Assembly: GCA_020832185.1 (NCBI GenBank)
Contig: JAFIFE010000014.1
Location: forward strand, 186,001-250,000
Reading direction: 5' to 3'
Length of the DNA stretch: 64,000 nt
DNA from: Alkalibacterium sp.
GTDB taxonomy: Bacteria > Bacillota > Bacilli > Lactobacillales > Carnobacteriaceae_A
The translations under genes were made by a program, and so were the position numbers. Positions 8,449 through 17,541 of the stretch are shown here, piece after piece. Numbering within the stretch: the first letter of the stretch is position 1; each line of letters begins with the position of its first letter. The notes beneath the pieces were generated by a model. The model saw nothing but the letters and a program-made list of their open reading frames with translations. It was not told the DNA's origin and did no database searches.

Positions 8449-8855
8449 GATATTGTCTCCTTTTGTATTATTTGTTCATTCATTTGAATTCGAATTAGTT
8501 CATAAAAAAATACTGCATAAAAAATTAAAGAGAATGGCTGCCCTTTCTAGATCAAACTGGTCGAATGACTAACGGTTGCATATATCAACTTCACTCTCAT
8601 GTAATTTTAATACAGAACGAGTTTAAATGAACACTTTTAGTTTCCAACAGCAAGTATATGCATTTAACTATACATAAACATGCAAATCGGAGGTCCTTAT
8701 TTATTATTACAGAAAGATGACAAAATTGCAAATAGGATGTCCCCAGCATGTCAGGGCTAAGCAGATAGGAATGAAAGCGTTTATCATAAAATGCATATAA
8801 AAATTTAATTTTCTTTAATATATTATAATCTGATGTGAAAAAAGTAAATAAACGC
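8449..8855 (-). promoter_or_regulatory. opuC upstream region with candidate promoter, long leader and cre-like site
   Basis: No gene is credible in this gap. On the minus strand TTGCAA (8731-8726) and AATAAT (8708-8703), 17 bases apart, form a candidate promoter that would give an untranslated leader of about 245 bases. Upstream of it TGAAAGCGTTTATC (8772-8785) matches the CcpA cre consensus at all but one position. The leader has no structure that I recognise. A nested palindromic stretch ATTCGAAT lies about 40 bases before opuCA. Confidence 0.35.
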
Positions 8856-8886
8856 AAAAAAAAGCCGACCTTCATGGTCAGCTTTT
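8856..8886 (-). terminator. Terminator of cls
   Basis: An inverted repeat (8860-8870 with 8876-8886, one mismatch, 5-base loop) directly follows the cls stop and is followed on the minus strand by eight T. Confidence 0.85.
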
Positions 8887-8887
8887 A

Positions 8888-10342
8888 CTATAAAATTGGA
8901 GAAAACAAACGACTGAATTGCTGCTTAAATACTTCCCACTTAGAATAATTTGCAATCATTTCCTCAGTGAGCGGGTAGGATAGCTTCATATCATCATGAA
9001 ACAACCTCACTTGTTTCTTAGCTAAAAAACGGTCATAAATAAATGCATTAACCTCAAAATTTAATCTGAAACTCCTGATATCGAAATTGGCTGTTCCTAC
9101 AGATAAAATTTCTCCATCGATCACTATCACCTTTGAGTGCAGAAAGCCATTATCATAGATATAAACTTCTGCCCCGTTTTTCACTAATTCCTCGGCATAA
9201 CTTAGGGTTGCACGATAGATAAAAGGATGGTCTGGTTTATTGGGTATCATCAGTTTCACACTAATCCCTGATAAAATAGCTACCTTTATTGTTTCCATTA
9301 ATGCTTCATCTGGAATAAAATAAGGAGTCTGGATGAGAACTGATTCTTTTGCCATGCTGATCATTTTGATAAACCCTTTTTTAATCGCCTGCATCTCATT
9401 GTCCGGGCCACTGGAAACAATCTGCATATCTGTTGAACCTATTAATGAAGAGAATGGAAAATACTGCTCCTCGTACTCTACATTTTTATCTTTAACTGAA
9501 GCGTTCCAGTCCATCAAAAATCGAGTCTGTAAAGTTAATACGCCGTTACCCTCGATTCTTAAATGGGTGTCGCGCCAGTACCCCATCTCTTCATACAGAC
9601 CCAGGTAATCGTCCCCAACGTTGAACCCGCCAGTATATCCAACTTTCCCATCAATAACGACTATTTTGCGGTGATTTCTGTAATTTAGTCTCAAGTTGAT
9701 CAGGAAAAATCTGGACCCGAAAAACGGCTCTGCTTTTCCTCCATAAGACTCCAGCTGATTAAAGAAGTGTTTCCCCAATACTCGCGCGCCGACCGGATCA
9801 TATAATACCTTTACTTCAATTCCCTGCTTAGCTTTTTCTTCTAAAGCTTTAAGCAATTTTAACCCAATATTATCGCCTCTGAAAATATAATAGGTCACAT
9901 GGACGTGATGTTCAGCTTTATTTATATCTTCAATCAACTGGTTGAATTTATCTTCTCCATCACTAATGATGGACACTTTATTTCCTTTAGTCAAAACGGC
10001 CTGACTGCTTTCCAGAAACAGGCGCACCATCTCGAACGTTTTATCCTGATAATTCGACTCCGGCACATCCAGGTTTTCAGACTCGATTAGTTTTTTCTGC
10101 GACTCAACTAATTGAGGCATTCCGATTCTATCCTGACTTTGCAGATCAAAAATCGATTCACGGGAAATTTTCCGTCCTAAAAACATATAAATGAATATCC
10201 CGATTCCCGGGAGCATCGTTATAACTAACAGCCATGCCCAGATAGCGGCTATATCTCTTTCCTTTTCTTTAAAAACAGTAAAAATGGCTAATGCCGAGTT
10301 CAGGAAGATAAATCCCCAAATCAGTGAACTAAAGATACTCAT
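8888..10342 (-). CDS. cls: Cardiolipin synthase
   Basis: Membrane phospholipase-D-family enzyme that condenses two phosphatidylglycerols into cardiolipin and glycerol. Two N-terminal membrane helices are followed by a cytoplasmic body with two HKD motifs, HRKIVVIDGKVGYTGG and HSKVIVIDGEILSVGTANFD, which form the active site. The start at 10342 (484 residues, the usual family length) follows AAAGGAGACAAGC; the longer in-frame extension has no ribosome binding site. A candidate -10 (TATAAT, 10399-10394) lies between thiT and this gene. Confidence 0.95.
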   Translation of the reverse strand: MSIFSSLIWGFIFLNSALAIFTVFKEKERDIAAIWAWLLVITMLPGIGIFIYMFLGRKISRESIFDLQSQDRIGMPQLVESQKKLIESENLDVPESNYQDKTFEMVRLFLESSQAVLTKGNKVSIISDGEDKFNQLIEDINKAEHHVHVTYYIFRGDNIGLKLLKALEEKAKQGIEVKVLYDPVGARVLGKHFFNQLESYGGKAEPFFGSRFFLINLRLNYRNHRKIVVIDGKVGYTGGFNVGDDYLGLYEEMGYWRDTHLRIEGNGVLTLQTRFLMDWNASVKDKNVEYEEQYFPFSSLIGSTDMQIVSSGPDNEMQAIKKGFIKMISMAKESVLIQTPYFIPDEALMETIKVAILSGISVKLMIPNKPDHPFIYRATLSYAEELVKNGAEVYIYDNGFLHSKVIVIDGEILSVGTANFDIRSFRLNFEVNAFIYDRFLAKKQVRLFHDDMKLSYPLTEEMIANYSKWEVFKQQFSRLFSPIL

Positions 10343-10429
10343 GCTTGTCTCCTTTGCCCTTTCGGGGGTATTTATCTTAGTGTACATTAGCTTATTATAA
10401 TCTGTCCACTATCTTGGATGAAACACTGG

Positions 10430-10996
10430 TTATTTTGATTTTGGAATAAAGACCAGGGGGGATCTGCTGTATATCATCAGTAAAACGATAACTGTGACGA
10501 TTGCTGTCGAAATCATACTCAACCCATTCATTACTAAAGAGAAACTAAACGCACTGAATCCCCATAATGCATAATCACCCCAGAAAATCCATCCGGCTAT
10601 AAAGTGCCAGAAATACCTGCCTAATGCACCGGCAAATACTGCTACTGTGATATATAAATAGACCGAGGCTGATTTGCTGGTTTGTATCTCTTTCAAGATC
10701 TGACTGGAATAAAGACCCGCTAATCCAATACTCGCATACGTGATCGTATACTCAATAATGACCTGATAGATATTCAGCATATAGACAGACCCTGTTACAA
10801 AGTGTAGTGCCCCCCATAAAAAGCCAGCGAAAATCCCTGGTCCAAACCCTCTTCTGATGGCAAAAAATGTCAAGGGGATCATTCCAAGTGACACACTGTA
10901 AGATGATCCAATCCCTGATGGTATCCAAGATAAGACCATTGCAAATGCAGCAAATAATGTCCCCTCCAGATAAATTCTCAATTTTCTGTTCTGCAT
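10430..10996 (-). CDS. thiT: Thiamine transporter ThiT (ECF S component)
   Basis: Six-helix membrane protein of 188 residues. It contains the ThiT signature region IPLTFFAIRRGFGPGIFAGF and WGALHF, plus aromatic residues near the C-terminus (GWIFWGDYALWGFSAF) that line the thiamine pocket in this family. It binds thiamine and works with the shared ECF energizing module, which is not in this window. The TPP riboswitch directly upstream supports the assignment. Confidence 0.95.
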   Translation of the reverse strand: MQNRKLRIYLEGTLFAAFAMVLSWIPSGIGSSYSVSLGMIPLTFFAIRRGFGPGIFAGFLWGALHFVTGSVYMLNIYQVIIEYTITYASIGLAGLYSSQILKEIQTSKSASVYLYITVAVFAGALGRYFWHFIAGWIFWGDYALWGFSAFSFSLVMNGLSMISTAIVTVIVLLMIYSRSPLVFIPKSK

Positions 10997-11002
10997 AAAA
11001 AA

Positions 11003-11040
11003 TCTCCTCCACTAGTTAGTTTACTGAACTAGGGAGGAGA
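11003..11040 (-). terminator. thiT expression platform: terminator that also hides the ribosome binding site
   Basis: On the minus strand UCUCCUCC (11040-11033) pairs with GGAGGAGA (11010-11003), and CUAGUU/AACUAG extends the stem with one bulged base. Six U (11002-10997) follow and then the thiT ATG. The 3' arm is itself the Shine-Dalgarno sequence. Forming this hairpin would therefore both end transcription and block ribosome entry. Confidence 0.85.
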
Positions 11041-11096
11041 CAACGGAAGACGCCAATAGTTAAAACGGCATACTTCACCAATATAGTCTCAATTAA

Positions 11097-11186
11097 GTAC
11101 TCTTCCTACGCACGTATGAACGTACAGGTTCAAAGGGTCTGAACTTAAAGTTCACTCTCAGCCAATGCCATTGACTCCCCTAGTAC
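11097..11186 (-). promoter_or_regulatory. TPP riboswitch
   Basis: The minus strand carries the conserved thi-box elements in order: AGGGGAG, GGCTGAGAG, GACCCTTTGAACCTG and GCGTAGGAAG. P1 is closed by GUACU/AGUAC (11186-11182 with 11101-11097). Binding of thiamine pyrophosphate would favour the terminator downstream and switch off thiT. Confidence 0.95.
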
Positions 11187-11216
11187 AGTATCTATTGTTT
11201 ATTATATCGTAATTTT

Positions 11217-12899
11217 TTATCTTGTAAAGCGTCTGTTCTGATTAACTTCCATGATAACCGGAAGAATAATTGGTCTTCTTTTGGTCTTTTTGAATAAATG
11301 ATTATTCAAGCCTTCTCGAATGTCCTGCTTAATAGATCCCCAGTCAAAATCATTATGTTTCAGATTTTTCTTCACAATCGTTTTAACGATCTCCGAAGAC
11401 TCATTAATCAAGTCCTGGCTTTCTTTAACAAACACAAATCCTCGCGTTACAATATGGGGATCTGAAACGATACGCTGTTTTTTACGGTCGATCGTCACAA
11501 CTGCAACAAATATACCGTCTTCTGAAAGCAATCGTCTGTCTCTAAGAACAATATTACCGATATCACCAATTCCAATTCCATCTATAAGTGTATTGTCTGC
11601 TGATACCTGTCCACTTTGAGTCATTTTATTTTTAGCATAACTCACAACATCTCCGTTACTTAAAATAAAGATGTTCTGGTAAGGAATACCTGTTTCATGG
11701 GCTAAATCAGCATGAGCAGCCAGCATACGGTACTCTCCCTGAATAGGAATGAAATAGGTTGGATTCAAGAGATTGATCATCAGCTGAAGATCATTAGGTG
11801 TAGCGTGTCCTGAAGCTTTAATTTTGCTGGACAGCTTAACCACTCTTCCGCCTGCTCTATAAATCATATTCTCAGTATCTGCTACCATGACTTCCATAGA
11901 AGTAGACGGACTGGTCGCGATGAATATCAGATCGCCTTCTTTAATATTCACTTGATCATGGCTGTTGGTCGCCATGCGGTTCAATGTTTTGATGGGTTCA
12001 CCGGCGGAGCCTGTCTCTAGAACGAGGATCTGTTCGTCATCGTATTTATCAATTGTGTCGATAGGAACGATCAGGTTTTCATCAGGTAATGTCAATTTAT
12101 CTAAATCCATAGCTGTTTTCAGTATCGCTTCCAGGTTTTTACCTGTAATGAAAACTTTTCTGCCAGATTGATGGGCTGCATTCAATACCTGCTGTATTCT
12201 TAAAATATTGCTTGCTACTGCAGCTACAATTATTCTGCTGCTAGTGTCAAGGAAAGTATCCAGCACTTCTTCCTGAACTTTGTTTTCTGAAACATTCTCC
12301 GTCTGACTTTCAGCATCTCCTGAATCACTTAATAGTGCAAGGACACCTTCTTTGCCTAAATCAGAGATTTGAGATAAATCAGTTTTATACAAATCCTGAG
12401 CACTCTGGTCAAATTTAAAGTTCCCGGTATACACAATATTCCCTTCTTCTGTATGAACAGAAATACCCATTGAGTCAGGGATTGTGTGGGTTGTACGGAA
12501 GAATTTAACTGTTGTGCCATTAAAATCAATCTCTGTATGTTCGTCTATAACATGGTAGTCGTCAAACGATGTCTTTAAATTAGACTTGTTGACAAAGAGT
12601 TTAGCTAGTGCAATCGTCAGTTCAGAACCGAATACTGGAACATTGAATGTATCCAGGAAGTACGAAAGTGCGCCAATCGCATCTTCATGTCCATGTGTTA
12701 AAAATACTCCAGCAATTTTATCTTTGTTCTCTTCCAGGTAACTGAAATCAGGAATGACGGCATCAATGCCGAATAATTCATCTTCAGGATAAATCAAACC
12801 ACAATCCAACACGAAAATATCGTCTCCAGATTCAATCACATATAAGTTTTTACCGTTTTCTCTTACTCCTCCAAGAGGAATAATTTTTATATTACTCAC
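11217..12899 (-). CDS. rnjB: Ribonuclease J2
   Basis: Metallo-beta-lactamase/beta-CASP RNase of 560 residues. The metal motif reads THGHEDAIGA where RNase J1 (also in this window) has [10 protein letters not shown]. Loss of the last histidine marks it as the J2-type partner, which in other Firmicutes is weakly active and forms a complex with J1. The rest of the fold is intact, including GNFKFD, SDSGDAE, ASGHATPND and a C-terminal domain ending in KRRPIILPVIMEVN. It follows the rpsO and pnp genes, as in other Lactobacillales, with birA inserted on the opposite strand. Confidence 0.95.
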   Translation of the reverse strand: MSNIKIIPLGGVRENGKNLYVIESGDDIFVLDCGLIYPEDELFGIDAVIPDFSYLEENKDKIAGVFLTHGHEDAIGALSYFLDTFNVPVFGSELTIALAKLFVNKSNLKTSFDDYHVIDEHTEIDFNGTTVKFFRTTHTIPDSMGISVHTEEGNIVYTGNFKFDQSAQDLYKTDLSQISDLGKEGVLALLSDSGDAESQTENVSENKVQEEVLDTFLDTSSRIIVAAVASNILRIQQVLNAAHQSGRKVFITGKNLEAILKTAMDLDKLTLPDENLIVPIDTIDKYDDEQILVLETGSAGEPIKTLNRMATNSHDQVNIKEGDLIFIATSPSTSMEVMVADTENMIYRAGGRVVKLSSKIKASGHATPNDLQLMINLLNPTYFIPIQGEYRMLAAHADLAHETGIPYQNIFILSNGDVVSYAKNKMTQSGQVSADNTLIDGIGIGDIGNIVLRDRRLLSEDGIFVAVVTIDRKKQRIVSDPHIVTRGFVFVKESQDLINESSEIVKTIVKKNLKHNDFDWGSIKQDIREGLNNHLFKKTKRRPIILPVIMEVNQNRRFTR

Positions 12900-13066
12900 T
12901 ATTTTCCACCTCTACTACGCTTTTAAAAGCAATTTATTTATAGTATTTTTCACCTATGTACTCTTTCACATACTTACTTAACAAATCCAGTATAGCATAG
13001 ATATAGGCAAATTCCTACTTATCCGGTATACTGAGAGTATCTATAAACTAACTAAAGGAGTCTCCT

Positions 13067-14047
13067 ATGATTTACTCTTCCCAATTGATTTCATATTTCA
13101 AATCGCATTTTCCTTATAAAATACCCTTACATAAAATCGTAAGCGATCTGGAAATTAATAAGACAGACGTACTGGATTCGATTGATGCGTTAATAGAACA
13201 AGGCTACCCCATGTATACTTCAGAGGATCACTATCAGTTCAGTCTTCCTCTCATACATGTAGAGGCCATTAAAAAAGGGCTCAATCCTTCAATTATCGGG
13301 AAATCGATCCTCTTTAAGGATCAGCTGCCATCAACTAATGGGCTGGCTTTGGAGAACCTGGCTTCGTTTTCTCATGGCGAAGTTATATTGACTGACTTTC
13401 AGACGAGTGGAAAAGGAAGAATGGGCCGATCCTGGCAGGCTAGTTTAGGAAAATCGATCGCCATGTCGATTATCTTGAAGCCAACTATCGATAACAGACA
13501 TGCTGTATTGCTGACTCAGCTCACTGCAGCTGCATTGGCTAAAGCACTTGGATCACTTACCGATGTGTTGATTAAATGGCCAAATGATATGATCGTCAAC
13601 AATAAAAAGGTAGCTGGCATTTTAACAGAATCACAGTTCAACGGCAACGTATTAGAGGGAATCGTGATCGGAACAGGCATCAATACTAATCTGGTCTTAG
13701 ACGAGATGGATAAAAAAATCCAATCAAAAGCGACGTCATTGTTTCAGGAGACTGATCATATAATCGATCCAAACCTGCTGATTCAGTCCTTTATTTACTG
13801 GTTCGATGATTTCTATACGAATTGGGAGCAGACTCGTGACAGTTCACCCTTTATTGCTATCTGCAAAGAAAAATCGATCTTGCTGAACAGAGAAATTATC
13901 GTTAGACAAGGTGAATCAAGCAGACTTGCTCAAGTCGTGGACATCAATCCCCTTGGGGAATTGATTATTCAGTATAAAGGCGAAGAAGCACTCGAAAGTC
14001 TTCAGTCACTCGATTTTTCAATCAGGGGAAAAGACGCCTATATCTAA
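13067..14047 (+). CDS. birA: Biotin-protein ligase / biotin operon repressor
   Basis: BirA attaches biotin to carboxylase carrier proteins through biotinyl-AMP. The 326 residues comprise an N-terminal winged helix domain (about 1-65) and a catalytic domain with SGKGRMGRSWQ, the biotinyl-AMP loop, then LIKWPNDMIVNNKKVAGIL. A C-terminal SH3-like domain follows. The DNA-binding domain makes it a class II enzyme that could also repress biotin genes; none are visible here. Start follows AAAGGAG. It is convergent with pnp and divergent from rnjB. Confidence 0.95.
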   Translation: MIYSSQLISYFKSHFPYKIPLHKIVSDLEINKTDVLDSIDALIEQGYPMYTSEDHYQFSLPLIHVEAIKKGLNPSIIGKSILFKDQLPSTNGLALENLASFSHGEVILTDFQTSGKGRMGRSWQASLGKSIAMSIILKPTIDNRHAVLLTQLTAAALAKALGSLTDVLIKWPNDMIVNNKKVAGILTESQFNGNVLEGIVIGTGINTNLVLDEMDKKIQSKATSLFQETDHIIDPNLLIQSFIYWFDDFYTNWEQTRDSSPFIAICKEKSILLNREIIVRQGESSRLAQVVDINPLGELIIQYKGEEALESLQSLDFSIRGKDAYI

Positions 14048-14063
14048 ATTATTCATCAAAAAA

Positions 14064-14115
14064 AACACACGCGTATCAGACTAAGGAGTATCTTAGGTCT
14101 GATTACACGTGTGTT
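14064..14115. terminator. Bidirectional terminator between birA and pnp
   Basis: A long imperfect inverted repeat starts AAAACACACG and ends CGTGTGTTTT, with an inner CAGACTAAG/CTTAGGTCTG stem and A and T tracts on both sides. It serves the two convergent genes. Confidence 0.85.
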
Positions 14116-14135
14116 TTACTTTGCATGGCTATCCT

Positions 14136-16265
14136 TTATACAGCGTCAGGGTCATTATTATTGTTTAATTCATCTAAGACAGCTTTACGTGAAAGATTCA
14201 CTCGGCCTCTGTCATCGATTTCTGTAACTTTTACATCAAATGTATCTCCGACTGAGAACTCTTTAGCAACATCCTTGATGTATTTATCAGATAATTCAGA
14301 AACGTGGACTAGTCCATCGGTTCCTTTAATGATTTCAACAAAAGCACCGAATTTTTCGATTCGTTTAATCGTTCCAGTGTAGACTTTACCAATCTCCACT
14401 TCCTCTGTTAATTCTTCGATTATTTCGATTGCTCTCTTGATGCCATCAGCATCTTGTCCGTAGATAGACACATTACCTTCTTCATCAATATCGATTTTGA
14501 CATTCGTCTCATCGATGATGCTGTTAATTGTTTCTCCACCTTTACCAATAACTACTTTAATTTGAGTAGGCTTGATTTTGATCGATTCGATCTTAGGTGC
14601 ATACTGATTCAACTCTTTACGAGGTTCGCTGATTGCTTCTTCAATGTTATCAAGAATTTCAAGACGCGCCTGTTTAGCTTGTACAAGGGCTTCTTCTAAA
14701 ATTTCTTTAGTAATTCCCTCTATCTTGATATCCATCTGTAATGCAGTGATTCCTTTTCTGGTTCCAGCTACTTTAAAGTCCATATCTCCAAGGTGATCTT
14801 CCAGTCCTTGAATATCAGTTAAAACAGTATAGTTGCTTCCTTCCATAACAAGTCCCATTGCGATTCCGCCTACGGGTGCTTTAATCGGTACTCCTGCATC
14901 CATCAATGCAAGTGAACCAGCAGAGATACTTGCCTGAGAAGAAGATCCGTTTGATTCCAGTACTTCCGCTACTAAACGAATCGTGTAAGGAAAATCAACT
15001 TCATTAGGGATAATGTATGACAATGCTCTTTCACCCAAAGCCCCATGTCCAATTTCACGACGGCCTGGTCCTCTAACTGGACCCGTTTCCCCAACAGAAT
15101 ACTGAGGGAAATTATAATGATGGATGAAACGCTTGCTGTCTTCACTGCCTAACCCATCAATGATCTGATGTTCATTGAGCGGTCCTAAAGTTGCAACAGA
15201 CAACGCTTGTGTCTGACCTCGAGTAAACAACCCGGATCCATGTACACGTGGCAAGATAGCTACTTCTGATTCAAGTGGACGGATTTCATCTACTTTACGT
15301 CCATCAGGTCTGGTGTTTTCTTCAGTGATCAGACGACGTACTTCATCTTTTTCCATTCCGTCAGCGATCGATTTGACATCTTTCATTACAGAGTCAAAGT
15401 CAGGTGAATCCAGATATTCTGATTCGTAGGTATCGAAAATAAGCTGCTTTAATGCGCTGGTTTTCTCTGCTCTTTCCTGCTTATCAAATGTCTGAATCGC
15501 TTCTTTCATCTGATCGTTATACTTGCTGACGATTTCATTTTTAAGCTCTGCATCAGGTAAAAGTAATGTCACTTCCATTTTTTCCTGTCCAACAGCCGCT
15601 ACGATTTCTTCCTGGAATGCACATAACTCTTTGATTGCTTCATGACCGAATAGTAAAGCTTCAAGCATATCTTCTTCTCCAACTTGATCTGCTCCACTTT
15701 CAACCATATTAATGGCATCTTTAGTTCCGGCAACGATCAGTTCGATATCGGTTTTTGCCATTTGTTCTTCTGTTGGGTTAATAACGAATTCTCCGTCTAC
15801 TCGTCCAACGGTTACTCCTGCTATTGGACCGTTGAATGGAATATCAGAAATACATAACGCTAATGATGACCCAAACATGGCTGACATTTCCGGAGAATTA
15901 TCAGGGTTAACAGACATAACCGTATTATATACCTGGACATCGTTTCTGAATCCTTCAGCGAACATTGGTCGTAATGGACGGTCAATCAGGCGAGCTGTCA
16001 GTGTTGCATTCTCTGACGGACGGCCTTCACGTTTGATAAATCCACCCGGGATTTTACCAACCGAGTACATTTTTTCTTCGTACACGACCATTAATGGGAA
16101 GAAAGGCATTGAGCTTGGTTTCTTGCTTCCAACAGCCGCAGTAAGGACCACAGTGTCCTCATAGCGGACTAATACAGCTCCATTTGCCTGTTTAGCCATC
16201 TGTCCGATTTCGGCAGTCAGTTCTCTGCCGCCGATCTTAGTTGTAAAAACTTGTTTGTTTGACAT
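14136..16265 (-). CDS. pnp: Polynucleotide phosphorylase
   Basis: 3'-5' phosphorolytic exoribonuclease of 709 residues. The order is first RNase PH core, all-helical linker, second PH core ([12 protein letters not shown] region), KH domain ([15 protein letters not shown]) and S1 domain ([20 protein letters not shown]). A short acidic/Asn-rich tail ends the protein. The start at 16265 follows AAAGGAGAGTACT; the upstream in-frame extension lies in the leader hairpin. It lies after rpsO, the common arrangement. It acts on mRNA decay together with RNases J1 and J2. Confidence 0.97.
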   Translation of the reverse strand: MSNKQVFTTKIGGRELTAEIGQMAKQANGAVLVRYEDTVVLTAAVGSKKPSSMPFFPLMVVYEEKMYSVGKIPGGFIKREGRPSENATLTARLIDRPLRPMFAEGFRNDVQVYNTVMSVNPDNSPEMSAMFGSSLALCISDIPFNGPIAGVTVGRVDGEFVINPTEEQMAKTDIELIVAGTKDAINMVESGADQVGEEDMLEALLFGHEAIKELCAFQEEIVAAVGQEKMEVTLLLPDAELKNEIVSKYNDQMKEAIQTFDKQERAEKTSALKQLIFDTYESEYLDSPDFDSVMKDVKSIADGMEKDEVRRLITEENTRPDGRKVDEIRPLESEVAILPRVHGSGLFTRGQTQALSVATLGPLNEHQIIDGLGSEDSKRFIHHYNFPQYSVGETGPVRGPGRREIGHGALGERALSYIIPNEVDFPYTIRLVAEVLESNGSSSQASISAGSLALMDAGVPIKAPVGGIAMGLVMEGSNYTVLTDIQGLEDHLGDMDFKVAGTRKGITALQMDIKIEGITKEILEEALVQAKQARLEILDNIEEAISEPRKELNQYAPKIESIKIKPTQIKVVIGKGGETINSIIDETNVKIDIDEEGNVSIYGQDADGIKRAIEIIEELTEEVEIGKVYTGTIKRIEKFGAFVEIIKGTDGLVHVSELSDKYIKDVAKEFSVGDTFDVKVTEIDDRGRVNLSRKAVLDELNNNNDPDAV

Positions 16266-16286
16266 AGTACTCTCCTTTGTTTTCAG

Positions 16287-16363
16287 GGAGCCTAACCTAC
16301 TAGACAAATGTCAATTGACTCTAATGAGACGACTCACATTTGTATAGTAGACAATTAAGCTCC
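16287..16363 (-). promoter_or_regulatory. Long leader hairpin before pnp
   Basis: Two arms, 16297-16311 and 16336-16350, pair over 15 positions with one mismatch. An outer GGAGC/GCTCC pair (16287-16291 with 16359-16363) closes the structure. It sits about 20 bases before the pnp start codon and has no U-run, so it is not a terminator. In enterobacteria a pnp leader hairpin is cut by RNase III and used for autoregulation. The same role here is only an inference. Confidence 0.6.
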
Positions 16364-16386
16364 TGAATTTTATTTAAATTATAAAG

Positions 16387-16414
16387 AAAGCGAGATTCCT
16401 AAGAATCCCGCTTT
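16387..16414 (-). terminator. Hairpin after rpsO, probable partial terminator
   Basis: AAAGCG-A-GATTC pairs with GAATC-C-CGCTTT, one internal mismatch and a 4-base loop. The T tract after it on the minus strand is interrupted (CTTTCTTTATAA), so read-through into pnp is likely. Confidence 0.55.
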
Positions 16415-16502
16415 AAATATCTTAGTTTAATTAGTTCAATCAGAAGTATTTATTCCAGACACTTGAACCTTGTCCAGGTAAAGTCTATATGATTTAAACA
16501 AA

Positions 16503-16772
16503 TTAACGACGTAAACCAAGTCTTTTAATCAATTCACGGTAACGAGTAACATCTTTGTTACGTAAATAAGCTAAAAGGTTACGACGGTGACCAATTTTTT
16601 TCATTAGTCCACGCATTGAATGAAAATCTTTTTTGTGTGTCTTAGCGTGCTCATTCAATTCATTAATTTCAGCAGTCAATACAGCGATTTGCACTTCAGG
16701 TGATCCAGTATCCCCTTCATGGCGTGCGTAATCAGTAATGATCTGTTGTTTTTCTTCTTTAGAAACTGCCAT
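16503..16772 (-). CDS. rpsO: 30S ribosomal protein S15
   Basis: An 89-residue S15 that binds 16S rRNA in the central domain. The start at 16772 gives [16 protein letters not shown] and follows AGGTGG; the in-frame extension upstream is not translated. Conserved [31 protein letters not shown] and [10 protein letters not shown] are all present. It precedes pnp. Confidence 0.98.
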   Translation of the reverse strand: MAVSKEEKQQIITDYARHEGDTGSPEVQIAVLTAEINELNEHAKTHKKDFHSMRGLMKKIGHRRNLLAYLRNKDVTRYRELIKRLGLRR

Positions 16773-16910
16773 TTTTTCCACCTCTTTCCTGATTATGAAT
16801 CCATTTACTGAGTAAGCGCTGGTGAAACGGCAAACCAAGTAAAGGTCTTTGTGTCAGATTGCTCTTAACACTGTACAAATATTACATGATTTGTGAGAAA
16901 AAATCAAGGC

Positions 16911-17537
16911 TTAAGACCAATTTTCAGGACTGTCCTTCCATTTATTTAGAGCATCCAAGTCATCTTCTACAATTAAATCAGACTTGAGTGCTGCCTGAAC
17001 CAGACTAGTATAATTGGTGACCGTGTGCAATTCAATGTTAAGGTCATCAAACGCACTCTGACCCAGAGGCAATTCATACGTAAAGATAGCAGCTACCCCA
17101 AGGACGTTTGCGCCTTCAGTTTTAGCTATGTTTACAGCATCTATGACACTTTGACCAGTAGAAATCAGATCCTCAATTACAACCAGCTTGGAGCCTGGAT
17201 CAAATGTTCCTTCTATCTGTTTACCTGTGCCATGTTTTTTTGCTTCACTTCTAATGTACACCATCGGCAGCTTCAGTCTGTCGGCAACCCAGGCTGCATG
17301 AGGAATACCAGCAGTTGCCGTTCCTGCTATGACTTCTGTATCAGGATAATACGTTGTGATCATGTCAACAAGGGCACTCACGATCTGTTCCCTTACTTCC
17401 GGAAAACTCATAGTCAGACGATTATCACAATAGATCGGACTTTTTAAGCCACTGGTCCATGTGTAAGGGTTCTTAGGTCTGATATTTACCGCACCAATTC
17501 TTAATAATTCTTGTGGTATAGTCTTAGCATTTGCCAT
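16911..17537 (-). CDS. pyrE: Orotate phosphoribosyltransferase
   Basis: PyrE converts orotate and PRPP to OMP. The 208 residues contain the PRPP-binding loop VVIEDLISTGQS and the flexible loop region YIRSEAKKHGTGKQIEG. It is the last gene of the pyr operon, 4 bases after pyrF, so translation is probably coupled. No strong terminator follows, and read-through towards rpsO cannot be excluded. Confidence 0.97.
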   Translation of the reverse strand: MANAKTIPQELLRIGAVNIRPKNPYTWTSGLKSPIYCDNRLTMSFPEVREQIVSALVDMITTYYPDTEVIAGTATAGIPHAAWVADRLKLPMVYIRSEAKKHGTGKQIEGTFDPGSKLVVIEDLISTGQSVIDAVNIAKTEGANVLGVAAIFTYELPLGQSAFDDLNIELHTVTNYTSLVQAALKSDLIVEDDLDALNKWKDSPENWS

Positions 17538-17541
17538 TCGT

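Noticed and set aside
8772-8785. cre-like site as proven catabolite control of opuC
   Set aside because: One mismatch and a location upstream of the promoter; kept only as a candidate in the opuC upstream region.
8597-8875. 92-codon minus-strand ORF between cls and opuCA
   Set aside because: It begins inside the cls terminator, has no ribosome binding site and lacks any family-like pattern; it also overlaps the candidate opuC promoter.
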